11,206 bases of DNA from a bacterium (GCA_026416755.1 JAOAEP010000077.1:1-11206); one strand, 5' to 3'. Positions 1 to 6,866 are shown, numbered from the stretch's first letter. A program made the numbers and translations. Notes: generated by a model not told the origin, from the letters alone.

Positions 1-284
1 GGATTTATTCCTGAAACAACCATATCTATTTTTTCTTTGACTAATTCTTTAATTCCAATTTTAACACAGTCAACAGGGGTCCCACTTACAATGTAACAAT
101 GAAGGCCATTAACATTTACTTTTTTTACTCTAATAGGACTCAATAAATTTATTGAGTGACTAGTAGCACTTTTTTCTGCTTCTGGAACAATTACAAAAAT
201 ATCCGCAATTTTTTTTAATTTATCGTAAATAATCCTTAAGCCCTCCGAAAAAATACCATCATCATTAGTTAATAATATCTTCAT
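1..284 (-). CDS. surE: 5'/3'-nucleotidase SurE, N-terminal part (runs off the left edge)
   Basis: SurE is a metal-dependent phosphatase acting on nucleoside 5'- and 3'-monophosphates, usually cytosolic. Reading the minus strand from 284 gives 94 complete codons beginning MKILLTNDDGIFSEG, the family's signature N-terminus. The metal-site residues can all be placed: D8 and D9, S39 in the KSATSHS stretch, and N94 in the SGIN motif at the window edge. The family is normally about 250 residues, so roughly the first 40% is present and no damage is seen. The start is fixed by the conserved N-terminus. It lies only five bases downstream of the CCA end of tRNA-Ala on the same strand, and no Shine-Dalgarno sequence is visible, since the bases that would hold it are the tRNA acceptor stem. 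Co-transcription with the tRNA is likely (inference). Identification is very secure; the C-terminus is unseen. Confidence 0.96.
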   Translation of the reverse strand, partial: MKILLTNDDGIFSEGLRIIYDKLKKIADIFVIVPEAEKSATSHSINLLSPIRVKKVNVNGLHCYIVSGTPVDCVKIGIKELVKEKIDMVVSGIN

Positions 285-289
285 TTTTA

Positions 290-364
290 TGGTGGAGCAG
301 ACCGGATTTGAACCGGCAACCTTCCGCATGCGAAGCGGACGCTCTCCCATTGAGCCACTGCCCC
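290..364 (-). tRNA. tRNA-Ala (anticodon CGC), CCA encoded
   Basis: The minus strand folds into a full cloverleaf of 75 bases including CCA: acceptor arm GGGGCAG with CTGCTCC, D stem GCTC/GAGC, anticodon stem TCCGC/GCGGA with loop TTCGCAT, a five-base variable loop, and a T arm GCCGG/CCGGT around TTCAAAT. The anticodon CGC is at 330-332. Acceptor pair 3:70 is G:U, the classic alanine identity element, which supports the anticodon reading independently. Position 73 is A and CCA is encoded. CGC decodes only GCG, an infrequent Ala codon in this A+T-rich DNA, so another Ala tRNA must exist elsewhere. surE follows on the same strand after five bases. Confidence 0.97.
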
Positions 365-375
365 TTTTATTTAAT

Positions 376-381
376 ATTATA
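376..381 (-). promoter_or_regulatory. Probable -10 element for tRNA-Ala/surE
   Basis: Read on the minus strand the sequence is a perfect TATAAT, ending 11 bases upstream of the first base of tRNA-Ala, which would place transcription start about five bases before the mature tRNA. The -35 region is poor: the best fit is TTATAA at an 18-base spacing. It sits in the 62-base gap between two divergent transcription units. Confidence 0.6.
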
Positions 382-413
382 CAATATCTCTTTTTAGACT
401 TATAAAAATAAGA

Positions 414-419
414 TAAAAT
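414..419 (+). promoter_or_regulatory. Candidate -10 element giving a leaderless mRNA for the first plus-strand gene
   Basis: TAAAAT here ends seven bases before the ATG at 427, so transcription would begin at or within a base or two of the start codon. This would explain why no Shine-Dalgarno sequence precedes 427 although most later genes have a strong one. No good -35 box is seen at the usual distance. An alternative -10, TACAAT at 380-385, would give a leader of about 35 bases. Prediction from spacing only. Confidence 0.3.
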
Positions 420-426
420 TAAAAAA

Positions 427-1614
427 ATGAAAAAAACAGTTGTTTTTGGAGCAGGTCAAATAGGGAGAGGATTTATTGCAGAACTATGTTTTGATTCTGG
501 TTATTTTATTGTTTTTGTTGATGTTGATGAAAAAATTATTGAACTTCTAAACAAAGAAAAAAAATATCCTATATATCTTCTCGGTGAGAAAAAAATTGAA
601 AAAATTATTAAAAATTTTAGTTGTTTAAGTCTTAAAAATGAAAATAAAATAATTAATGAGATAATTGATACAGAAATAATTTTTACTTCTGTTGGAGCAA
701 AAAATTTATTAACACTTTCAGAAATAATAGCAAAGGGAATAAAAGAAAAATTTAAAAGAAACAATAGTTATTTAAATATAGTAATATGTGAAAATCTATT
801 TTATGCTGGTGAAAAATTGAAAAGAGCAATTTTGAATACTGGGGTTTTATCAGAAAAAGAAAAAGAATATTTAGAAGAAAAAGTTGGTTTTGTGGAAACA
901 GTTATAAGTAGAATGACATCTCCTTTGAAAGAGGAAGAAAAGAAGATAAATCCACTTCTTGTAAAAGTTGAACCTTATAAAATTTTACCTATTGATAAGA
1001 GTAATTTTAAAGGGGAAATCCCAAAAATAAAAGGGTTTTTACCAGTACCAGATTTAAAAAAATATGAAGAACTTAAGTTTTATGGACATAATCTTTCTCA
1101 TGTATGTCTTGCTTATTATGGATTTTTAAAAAATTACACTTATATTTGGGAATGTATAGAAGATGAAGAAATTTTTAAACTTTTAAAAAATGTTCAAAAT
1201 GAAGTTACACAATCTCTTATGAAAAAATATAGTTTTAAAGAAAGTGAACTTGAAGAATATTTTTTAGATTTAAACAAAAGATTTGATAACAAGTTACTTG
1301 AAGATACAGTTTCAAGAGTCGGTAGAGATCCTTTGAGAAAATTAGAAAAAAATGAAAGAATAGTTGGTGCTATAAAATTATGTCTTGAATATAATATCTT
1401 TCCAGAAAACATATGTTTTGTTTTAGCAACTGCTTTGTGTTATAATAATAGGTCTGACGAAGAGAGTATTAAATTACAAGAAATTATTAAAAAAAGTGGT
1501 ATTGATTTTGTTTTAATAGAAATATGTGGAATAAAAGATGAAAAAATTCTGAAAAAAGTGAAAGAATTATATAAGGAATTGAAAAATGAAAGCAGCAATT
1601 TTAAAAGAAATTGA
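427..1614 (+). CDS. mtlD: Mannitol-1-phosphate 5-dehydrogenase-like polyol dehydrogenase
   Basis: This 395-residue protein belongs to the long-chain mannitol dehydrogenase family, cytosolic enzymes that interconvert a polyol or polyol phosphate and a ketose or ketose phosphate using NAD(H). It opens with a Rossmann nucleotide-binding motif, FGAGQIGRGF at residues 7-16, as in MtlD. The family catalytic pattern K-x4-N-x2-H is complete at K217, N222 and H225, and a VGRDPLRKL stretch near residue 298 matches the MtlD signature. MtlD is usually about 380 residues, so length fits. The start is fixed by the Rossmann motif only a few residues inside; no Shine-Dalgarno sequence is seen. The last 29 bases overlap the next dehydrogenase gene. 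No mannitol PTS or kinase gene is in the window, so mannitol 1-phosphate as substrate is inferred from family resemblance; another hexitol or hexonate derivative is possible. Confidence 0.82.
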   Translation: MKKTVVFGAGQIGRGFIAELCFDSGYFIVFVDVDEKIIELLNKEKKYPIYLLGEKKIEKIIKNFSCLSLKNENKIINEIIDTEIIFTSVGAKNLLTLSEIIAKGIKEKFKRNNSYLNIVICENLFYAGEKLKRAILNTGVLSEKEKEYLEEKVGFVETVISRMTSPLKEEEKKINPLLVKVEPYKILPIDKSNFKGEIPKIKGFLPVPDLKKYEELKFYGHNLSHVCLAYYGFLKNYTYIWECIEDEEIFKLLKNVQNEVTQSLMKKYSFKESELEEYFLDLNKRFDNKLLEDTVSRVGRDPLRKLEKNERIVGAIKLCLEYNIFPENICFVLATALCYNNRSDEESIKLQEIIKKSGIDFVLIEICGIKDEKILKKVKELYKELKNESSNFKRN

Positions 1615-2620
1615 AAAACTTGAAATAGAAGAAATTAAAATACCAGAACCAAAAGAAACCGAAATTTTAATTAAAGTTAAAAGTTGTGCAGTGTGTGGCA
1701 CTGATATTAAAGTTTATCATTATGGACATAAACATATTGTTTTTCCAAGAGTTACAGGCCATGAATTAAGTGGTATTATAGTAAAAGTAGGGAAAAATGT
1801 GGAAGGTTATAAAGAAGGAGATAAAGTTGTTGTTGCTCCTGCTATTCCTTGTGGGAGATGTTATTACTGTAGAAAAGGACAACAGACAATGTGTGATAAT
1901 TTAAAAGCAATTGGATACCACTATGATGGTGGTTTTGCTGAATACATGCTTATTCCAGAAAATGCGGTTTTAAATGGATGTGTAAATAAAATACCTGATA
2001 ATCTTTCTTTTGAAATTGCATGTCTTGCTGAACCACTGGCATGTGTTATAAATGGACAGGACTTAAGTGGAATTGAGACAGGTGATATTGTTTTAATTCT
2101 TGGTGCTGGACCAATTGGAATTTTACATGCACTTTTAGCTAAAATAAATGGAGCAGGAAAAATAATACTTGCAGATACTTCTTCGGAAAGAATTGATGAA
2201 GCCAAATTTGCTGATTGTATACTTTTAGATATGAATAAAGTAGAAATTTATGAAGAAGTGAAAAAAATTACAGATGGACATATGGCTGATAAGGTTATTG
2301 TTGCTGTTGGGAATAAACAGGCTCAAGAAATATCTTTAAAACTAGTTGCAAAAAGAGGTTCAATTAATTTTTTTGGCGGACTTCCCAAAGAATCTCCTTA
2401 TATTCAGTTTGACAGTAATTTGCTTCACTATGGTGAATTTTTTGTTGTTGGGACTCATGGTTCTACACCTTTACAGAATAGAATTGCAATTGAACTTCTT
2501 TCTTCTGGAAGAATAAATGTGGAAAAAATTATAACTCATAAATTACCCCTTGAAAAAATAAAAGAAGGTTTTGAAATTGTGGAAAGTAAGAAAGGTCTTA
2601 AAGTTTTAATTTTACCTTAA
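1586..2620 (+). CDS. Zinc-dependent medium-chain dehydrogenase (sorbitol/threonine dehydrogenase type)
   Basis: A 344-residue MDR-superfamily oxidoreductase. Both zinc sites look intact: catalytic C37 (CGTD), H59-E60 (GHE) and E149, and structural C89, C92, C95 and C103. The cofactor domain has GAGPIG at 173-178 and D197 at the end of the second strand, which normally selects NAD over NADP. Length is typical. The ATG at 1586 lies inside the preceding gene in another frame; AAGGA at 1573-1577 ends eight bases before it and the N-terminus MKAAIL is typical, so the 29-base overlap is real and suggests translational coupling. The family oxidises secondary alcohols of polyols, polyol phosphates or amino acids. 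Being coupled to a mannitol-1-phosphate dehydrogenase-like gene favours a polyol substrate, but the exact one cannot be read from sequence. Confidence 0.88.
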   Translation: MKAAILKEIEKLEIEEIKIPEPKETEILIKVKSCAVCGTDIKVYHYGHKHIVFPRVTGHELSGIIVKVGKNVEGYKEGDKVVVAPAIPCGRCYYCRKGQQTMCDNLKAIGYHYDGGFAEYMLIPENAVLNGCVNKIPDNLSFEIACLAEPLACVINGQDLSGIETGDIVLILGAGPIGILHALLAKINGAGKIILADTSSERIDEAKFADCILLDMNKVEIYEEVKKITDGHMADKVIVAVGNKQAQEISLKLVAKRGSINFFGGLPKESPYIQFDSNLLHYGEFFVVGTHGSTPLQNRIAIELLSSGRINVEKIITHKLPLEKIKEGFEIVESKKGLKVLILP

Positions 2621-2632
2621 AAGGAGAAAGAA

Positions 2633-3592
2633 ATGGAAATTACAAAAGAACTTGCAATTAAACTATTAAAACAGATGATGCAAATAAGACAATTTGAGGA
2701 TATGATAATGGAACTTCTTGCAAAAAATATTGCAGAAGGGGGTTCTCATTTATATGCGGGAATGGAAGCAGTGGCAGTAGGAGCAATTTCTGTAATTAAT
2801 CCTGATGATTATATAACAAGTACACATAGAGGACATGGACATGCAATTGCAAAGGATGGTGATTTAAAAGCCCTTATGGCAGAAATTCTTGGTAAAAAAA
2901 CTGGAGTATGTAAAGGTAAAGGTGGTTCATTACATCTTGCAGATCTTTCAAAAGGGAATCTTGGAGCAAATGGGATAGTCGGAGGAGGGCTTGGAATTGC
3001 AACAGGTGCAGGTCTTTCAATAAAACTTCAAAAACAAAATAAAGTTGTTTTATGTTTTTTTGGAGATGGCGCAACAAACAATGGTATATTTTTTGAATGT
3101 TTAAATATGGCTTCTTTATGGAAATTGCCTGTTGTATATATATGTGAAAATAATAAATATGCTATGAGTGTATCAGTAGAAAGATCCCATGCTGTTAAAG
3201 ATATTACAAAAAAAGCACTTGCTTTTGATATTCCTGCTGAAAATGTTGATGGACAAGATGTTCTTGCAGTTAGAGAAGTTGTGGGTAAATGGGTTGATTA
3301 TGCGAGACAAGGTAATGGGCCAAGTTTTATTGTTGCAAATACTTATAGATATTATGGACATAGTAGAAGTGACCCCAGGGTTTATAGAACAAGAGAAGAA
3401 GAAAAATTTTGGAAGGAGAGGGACCCAATTATAATTTTTTCAAATAAAATGAAGGAGATGGGAATTTTAACAGAGGAAGAAATAAATGAGATTGAGGAAG
3501 AAGTAAAAAAAGAAATAGAAGAAGCAGTTGATTTTGCAATTAAGAGCCCATATCCTGAACCGGAAGAACTTTATACTGATTTATATGTGTGA
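2633..3592 (+). CDS. pdhA: Pyruvate/acetoin-type dehydrogenase E1 component, alpha subunit
   Basis: The 319-residue alpha chain of a heterotetrameric thiamine-diphosphate E1, which decarboxylates a 2-oxo acid (or cleaves acetoin) and passes the acyl group to lipoyl-E2. Visible marks are STHRGHGH at 63-70, the thiamine-diphosphate motif from GDG (144-146) to NN (173-174), the CKGKGGSLHLAD stretch around 93-104 shared with PDH and AcoA subunits, and the loop YYGHSRSDP at 240-248. Length is normal for this compact bacterial class. AAGGAG at 2621-2626 ends six bases before the ATG. Its partners E1 beta and E2 lie about 2.3 kb downstream, beyond thyX, a MetE-like gene and a gap, which is unusual because these genes normally adjoin. 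Pyruvate, acetoin and branched-chain oxo acids cannot be separated with certainty; pyruvate is the default. Confidence 0.9.
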   Translation: MEITKELAIKLLKQMMQIRQFEDMIMELLAKNIAEGGSHLYAGMEAVAVGAISVINPDDYITSTHRGHGHAIAKDGDLKALMAEILGKKTGVCKGKGGSLHLADLSKGNLGANGIVGGGLGIATGAGLSIKLQKQNKVVLCFFGDGATNNGIFFECLNMASLWKLPVVYICENNKYAMSVSVERSHAVKDITKKALAFDIPAENVDGQDVLAVREVVGKWVDYARQGNGPSFIVANTYRYYGHSRSDPRVYRTREEEKFWKERDPIIIFSNKMKEMGILTEEEINEIEEEVKKEIEEAVDFAIKSPYPEPEELYTDLYV

Positions 3593-3599
3593 AAGGAGG
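3593..3599 (+). promoter_or_regulatory. Shine-Dalgarno that sets the thyX start
   Basis: AAGGAGG begins immediately after the stop codon of the E1 alpha gene and ends seven bases before the ATG at 3607. A GTG at 3589 is in the same frame but lies upstream of this site, so it is rejected as the start. Confidence 0.85.
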
Positions 3600-3606
3600 A
3601 TTAAAT

Positions 3607-4314
3607 ATGAAAATTGAATTATTGGAAATGACTTCAGATCCAGAAAAAATAATTTATACTTCTGCAAGACAATGTTATTCAAATAAAGATGCTACTGAAA
3701 TTTTTATAGATACTCAAAAGATGAAAAAAGAAAAAATAGAGAAGTTTATGAGAGATATTGTTAATTCAGGGCATGAAAGTGTCCTTGAGCATGTGAAATT
3801 TACTTTTGCAATATCAGGGGTTTCAAGAGCGTTGACCCATCAACTTGTTAGACATAGAATTGCTTCATATTCTCAACAAAGCCAGAGATATGTAAATATG
3901 GAAGATTTTAATTATATTATTCCTCCTTCTATAAAAAAAGATAAAATACTGTTTGAAATATACACAAATATTTTAAATGAAATCAAAAATTCATATAAAA
4001 GATTAATTGAAAGATTTAGGGAATTAGGACTTGAAGGAGAACTTGCAAATCAAGATGCTAGATATATTTTACCTAATGCCACAGAGACCAAAATTGTTGT
4101 AACTATGAATTGTAGAGAGTTGCTTCATTTTTTTAAAGTTAGATGTTGTACTCGTGCTCAATGGGAAATAAGAGAACTTGCCTATAAAATGCTTCAGATA
4201 TGTAAAGAAAAACTACCTTCTATTTTTGATAAAAGTGGGGCAAAATGTGAATTTTTAGGATACTGTCCAGAAGGAGAAAAATTTAGTTGTGGGAGATATC
4301 CTATTAAGAAATGA
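3607..4314 (+). CDS. thyX: Flavin-dependent thymidylate synthase ThyX
   Basis: ThyX methylates dUMP to dTMP with methylene-tetrahydrofolate as carbon donor and NADPH/FAD as reductant, releasing tetrahydrofolate rather than the dihydrofolate left by ThyA. From the ATG at 3607 the protein is 235 residues, a normal length. The diagnostic ThyX motif RHR-x7-S-x-R is complete (R82-H83-R84, then S92 and R94). Also recognisable are GHESVLEH (55-62), LPNATET (155-161) and the R183-A-Q-W-E-I-R189 block. A strong Shine-Dalgarno decides the start. The gene sits between E1 alpha and a MetE-like gene; its TGA overlaps the ATG of the latter (ATGA), pointing to translational coupling with it. Presence of ThyX suggests, but does not prove, that ThyA is absent from the genome. 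Confidence 0.97.
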   Translation: MKIELLEMTSDPEKIIYTSARQCYSNKDATEIFIDTQKMKKEKIEKFMRDIVNSGHESVLEHVKFTFAISGVSRALTHQLVRHRIASYSQQSQRYVNMEDFNYIIPPSIKKDKILFEIYTNILNEIKNSYKRLIERFRELGLEGELANQDARYILPNATETKIVVTMNCRELLHFFKVRCCTRAQWEIRELAYKMLQICKEKLPSIFDKSGAKCEFLGYCPEGEKFSCGRYPIKK

Positions 4315-5354
4315 AAAAAGAAAAAATTATTGAGCACTTAAAAAATATCACAGAAAAGATTACTGGGATAGGAAGTTTACCTTTTGTTGATTTAGAAGAA
4401 AATGTAAAATTTGTAAAGGAGAATTTTAAAGATATCCCCTTTTTACCTCAATTACCAAAATTAAATTTTAAGGAAAATATGAATATTCAGGTGATTGAAA
4501 ATATGCCATGTATTAAATTAGAAGAAAAAAAGTTAATATTTTCTTATTCAGAAGAAGAAATTTTAAATGCGTACCAGAAGATAGAAGAAAATGATATAGA
4601 ATATTTTAAAATTAGTGAAGAATATGGAATAGGAATTTATAGTTTACTTAATACAGAAATTGAAAGTTCATTTTTAAAAGGACAAGTTTCAGGTCCTATT
4701 ACTTTTCTTTCAACTGTCAAAGATAAAGAAGGGAAATCTTTAATTTTTAATGAAATCTATGAGGATGTTTTTATAAAAATTCTTGGAATGAAAGGATTAT
4801 GGATTGCCTATAAAATAGAAGAAAGAGGAAAAATTCCTATAATATTTTATGATGAACCAATAATGGGGAATTTTGGTTCTGCGTTTTTTCCTATAGAAAA
4901 AAATAGAATTGAAAATATTTATAAAATTCTGTTAGATTTTATTAGAAAAAGAAATTCAGATGTTTTAATTGGAATACATTGTTGTGGAAATACAGATTGG
5001 AATATTTTACTAAACTTAGATATAGATATTTTAAGTTTTGATGCATTTGAATATTTAGAAAAATTTTTTCTGTATTGGGAAGGTATAGAGAAATTTTTAC
5101 AAAAAGAAAGAATTGTTGCTTGGGGAATAATTCCTTCTACAAATGAAATTGAAAATATAGAGTTTGAAGTGATAAGAGAGAAGTTGAATTATATGTTTCA
5201 CAACTTTGAAAATAAAGGATATAATAAAACTCAAATCAAACAATTTTCATTAATTACACCTTCTTGTGGTTTAGCATATATAAATGTTGATACTGCTTAT
5301 AAAATTACTAAATACTTAAAATTCGTTTCACAATACATTCAAGAGCACATTTAG
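4311..5354 (+). CDS. MetE C-terminal/UROD-superfamily zinc methyltransferase-like protein
   Basis: A 347-residue protein related to the catalytic (C-terminal) barrel of cobalamin-independent methionine synthase and to uroporphyrinogen-decarboxylase-like methyltransferases. The N-terminus has the TGIGSLPF motif (18-25) typical of this group. The four zinc ligands of E. coli MetE (H641, C643, E665, C726) have counterparts here: H223 and C225 in HCCG, E247 exactly 22 residues on as in MetE, and C319 in TPSCGL. DEP at 181-183 and a GQVSGP segment at 124-129 are also family-like. The MetE N-terminal domain that helps bind polyglutamyl folate is absent, so this is the short, core form, some of which are methionine synthases with other methyl donors. 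It shares an ATGA overlap with thyX. Thiol methyl transfer is well supported by the zinc site; homocysteine as substrate and the donor are inference. Confidence 0.75.
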   Translation: MKKEKIIEHLKNITEKITGIGSLPFVDLEENVKFVKENFKDIPFLPQLPKLNFKENMNIQVIENMPCIKLEEKKLIFSYSEEEILNAYQKIEENDIEYFKISEEYGIGIYSLLNTEIESSFLKGQVSGPITFLSTVKDKEGKSLIFNEIYEDVFIKILGMKGLWIAYKIEERGKIPIIFYDEPIMGNFGSAFFPIEKNRIENIYKILLDFIRKRNSDVLIGIHCCGNTDWNILLNLDIDILSFDAFEYLEKFFLYWEGIEKFLQKERIVAWGIIPSTNEIENIEFEVIREKLNYMFHNFENKGYNKTQIKQFSLITPSCGLAYINVDTAYKITKYLKFVSQYIQEHI

Positions 5355-5445
5355 TAATTAGAATTAAAAATGGTGTTATAAATTTTAAATATATTTCTTA
5401 TTTTTATGTCCCCCTATAAAGTTCTTGTTTTTCCACCTGATTTCA

Positions 5446-5845
5446 TTACTTTTGATAAGCATTTTTCCATAAAAAAATTTTTGCATTTTTTTCTTTTTTT
5501 AAGATTTGAAAAGGAAACTTTCTGTATTTATTATTCATTTATTGTTAAGAAAACTTTATTCCTTTTGTTTTGTTCCCCAAAGTTTTATATACATCTTTTA
5601 GTTCTTTTAATAGTTTTTCTGGAAATCTATTCTTTATTAATTCCCTTTCAGGAGTATAAATTTCGTTTTCTGAAATAATTAAAGTCTAGTTTAAGAGTTT
5701 CTTTTTTTCTGATAATAATTGTTTTTTTCTTTTTAAATTTTTCAAAACTTTTAAACTTCATATTTATATTTTCCCAATCCAGATATAAATATTTAAAAAA
5801 TTTCAAAATTTTCAATTTTGGGGATAATATGTTAAAATTAACCAT
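5446..5845 (-). pseudogene. Possible decayed minus-strand gene of unknown identity
   Basis: On the minus strand one frame is open for 46 codons from 5685 to 5548 (it includes the residues ENEIYTPERELIKNRF), has two nearby TAA stops at 5547-5545 and 5541-5539, then continues in the same frame for 30 codons from an ATG at 5538 to a TAA at 5448-5446. A second frame, shifted by one base, is open upstream from 5845 to 5648 (65 codons, with K/E-rich residues). Together they could be a single gene of about 130 codons broken by one frameshift and two stops. The reversed strand skew supports a former minus-strand gene. I recognise no family, and open frames this short in such A+T-rich DNA can arise by chance, so this is a tentative call. 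Confidence 0.3.
5804..5820. repeat. Perfect short inverted repeat
   Basis: CAAAATT, a three-base loop TTC, then AATTTTG form a perfect seven-base-pair A+T-rich stem. It has no T-tract after it on the plus strand and only an interrupted one on the minus strand, so it is not a convincing terminator. Lying 72 bases before the E1 beta start codon it could be an operator, or simply chance in A+T-rich DNA. Confidence 0.3.
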
Positions 5846-5873
5846 TGAAACCGTATAGAAATAAGTTTAAGAT
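5845..5873 (+). promoter_or_regulatory. Candidate promoter for the E1 beta-E2 block
   Basis: TTGAAA at 5845-5850 (five of six consensus -35 bases), a 17-base spacer and TAAGAT at 5868-5873 (four of six -10 bases) would start transcription near 5880, leaving a leader of about 12 bases that cuts into the Shine-Dalgarno. A second possibility is TAAAAT at 5833-5838 with TTCAAT at 5811-5816. A promoter of some kind is expected here because of the 537-base gap upstream; which one is used is open. Confidence 0.35.
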
Positions 5874-5891
5874 AGGGAAGGAGGAGTTAAA

Positions 5892-6866
5892 ATGAGAACT
5901 ATAACTTATAGACAAGCACTTAATGAAGCACTTGATGAAGAAATGGCAAGGGATGAGAGAGTTTTTTTGTTTGGAGAAGATATTGCTATTTATGGAGGGG
6001 CTTATGGTGTTACAGCAGGCCTTTGGCAAAAATATGGAGACCAGAGGGTTATAGATACTCCTATTTCTGAAAATGCCATTGTCGGGACTGCCCTTGGAGC
6101 TGCTTTGACTGGACTTAGACCTGTTGCTGAAATTATGTATATTGACTTTATTGGACTATGTATGGACCAACTTAATAATCAAGTAGCAAAAATAAGATAT
6201 ATGTTTGGGGGAAAATGTACTGTGCCACTTGTAATAAGAACAGAAGGAGGTGCAGGTAGAACTCTTGGAGCACATCACTCACAAAGTTTAGAAGCATGGT
6301 TAATTCATATACCTGGAATTAAGGTAGTTATGCCTGCAACTCCTTATGATGCCAAAGGCCTTTTAAAATCAGCCATAAGAGATGATAATCCTGTTGTATT
6401 TATTGAACATAAGATGCTTTATAATACAAAAGGAGAAGTTCCAGAAGAAGAATATCTTGTTCCTATTGGTGTAGCGGATGTAAAGAGAGAAGGAAGAGAT
6501 GTAACAATTGTAACATATTCAAGGATGCTTTACTTTTCACTTGAAGCAGCAAAAATTTTAGAAAAAGAAGGTATAAGTGTTGAAGTTGTTGATTTAAGGA
6601 CACTTTTGCCAATGGATATTGAAACAGTTATAAAATCAGTTAAAAAAACAAATAGAGTTGTAATAGTTGAAGAAGACTGTAAAACGGGTGGAACTGGTGC
6701 TGAGATAGGGATGCAAATAATAGAACACGCTTTTGATTACCTTGATGCTCCAATTTTAAGAGTAGCAGGTGCTGATGTTCCCATGCCAAAAAGTCCTGTT
6801 CTTGAAAAACTTGCGATTCCTGATGTTGAAAGAATTTGTAATGCAATTAAAGAAGTGTTAAAATAA
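5892..6866 (+). CDS. pdhB: Pyruvate/acetoin-type dehydrogenase E1 component, beta subunit
   Basis: The 324-residue beta chain of the heterotetrameric E1, completing the active site with the alpha chain at 2633-3592. Recognisable parts are GEDIAIYGGAYGVTAGL at 28-44, TPISEN with the cofactor-activating glutamate E60, the AHHSQSLE segment with H129 expected at the active site, and the C-terminal transketolase-like domain with VDLRTLLPMD and VVIVEED. Length and order are normal for PdhB/AcoB. AAGGAGG at 5878-5884 ends seven bases before the ATG, a strong ribosome binding site. The gene opens the second plus-strand block and is followed after 18 bases by E2. Separation of the beta gene from the alpha gene by other genes is atypical, but both subunits look intact, so the complex should be functional. 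Confidence 0.95.
   Translation: MRTITYRQALNEALDEEMARDERVFLFGEDIAIYGGAYGVTAGLWQKYGDQRVIDTPISENAIVGTALGAALTGLRPVAEIMYIDFIGLCMDQLNNQVAKIRYMFGGKCTVPLVIRTEGGAGRTLGAHHSQSLEAWLIHIPGIKVVMPATPYDAKGLLKSAIRDDNPVVFIEHKMLYNTKGEVPEEEYLVPIGVADVKREGRDVTIVTYSRMLYFSLEAAKILEKEGISVEVVDLRTLLPMDIETVIKSVKKTNRVVIVEEDCKTGGTGAEIGMQIIEHAFDYLDAPILRVAGADVPMPKSPVLEKLAIPDVERICNAIKEVLK

Larger units (their letters stand above)
5355..5891. other. 537-base gap without an intact gene
   Basis: This is the only long non-coding stretch in the window. The plus strand is very T-rich: I counted 30-35 T against 16-20 A in each of the three 60-base rows starting at 5461, 5581 and 5701, whereas the neighbouring plus-strand genes are purine-rich. 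Apart from the relic, inverted repeat and candidate promoter listed separately, I see no RNA gene, no insertion-sequence ends and no clear terminator for the upstream block. A plus-strand open frame of 90 codons at 5406-5678 has no ribosome binding site and a low-complexity Phe/Leu-rich product, so I do not call it. Confidence 0.7.

Noticed and set aside
501..764. Antisense open frames within the genes (also 1194-1412, 1921-2205, 2874-3077, 3173-3361, 6640-6846, 7050-7280, 9293-9487, 10112-10348)
   Set aside because: All lie opposite well-identified genes, have no ribosome binding sites and give low-complexity Phe/Ser/Leu-rich products expected from reading A+T-rich genes backwards.
3589..3606. 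GTG start for thyX six codons upstream
   Set aside because: The strong AAGGAGG lies downstream of the GTG and is correctly spaced for the ATG at 3607; the added residues are translated Shine-Dalgarno.
5406..5678. Plus-strand open frame of 90 codons in the large gap
   Set aside because: No ribosome binding site, pyrimidine-rich base use unlike the plus-strand genes, low-complexity Phe/Leu product; it is the opposite-strand shadow of the apparent minus-strand relic.
5804..5820. The inverted repeat as a rho-independent terminator
   Set aside because: The stem is only seven A+T-rich pairs and no continuous T-tract follows on the plus strand, so termination is not supported.
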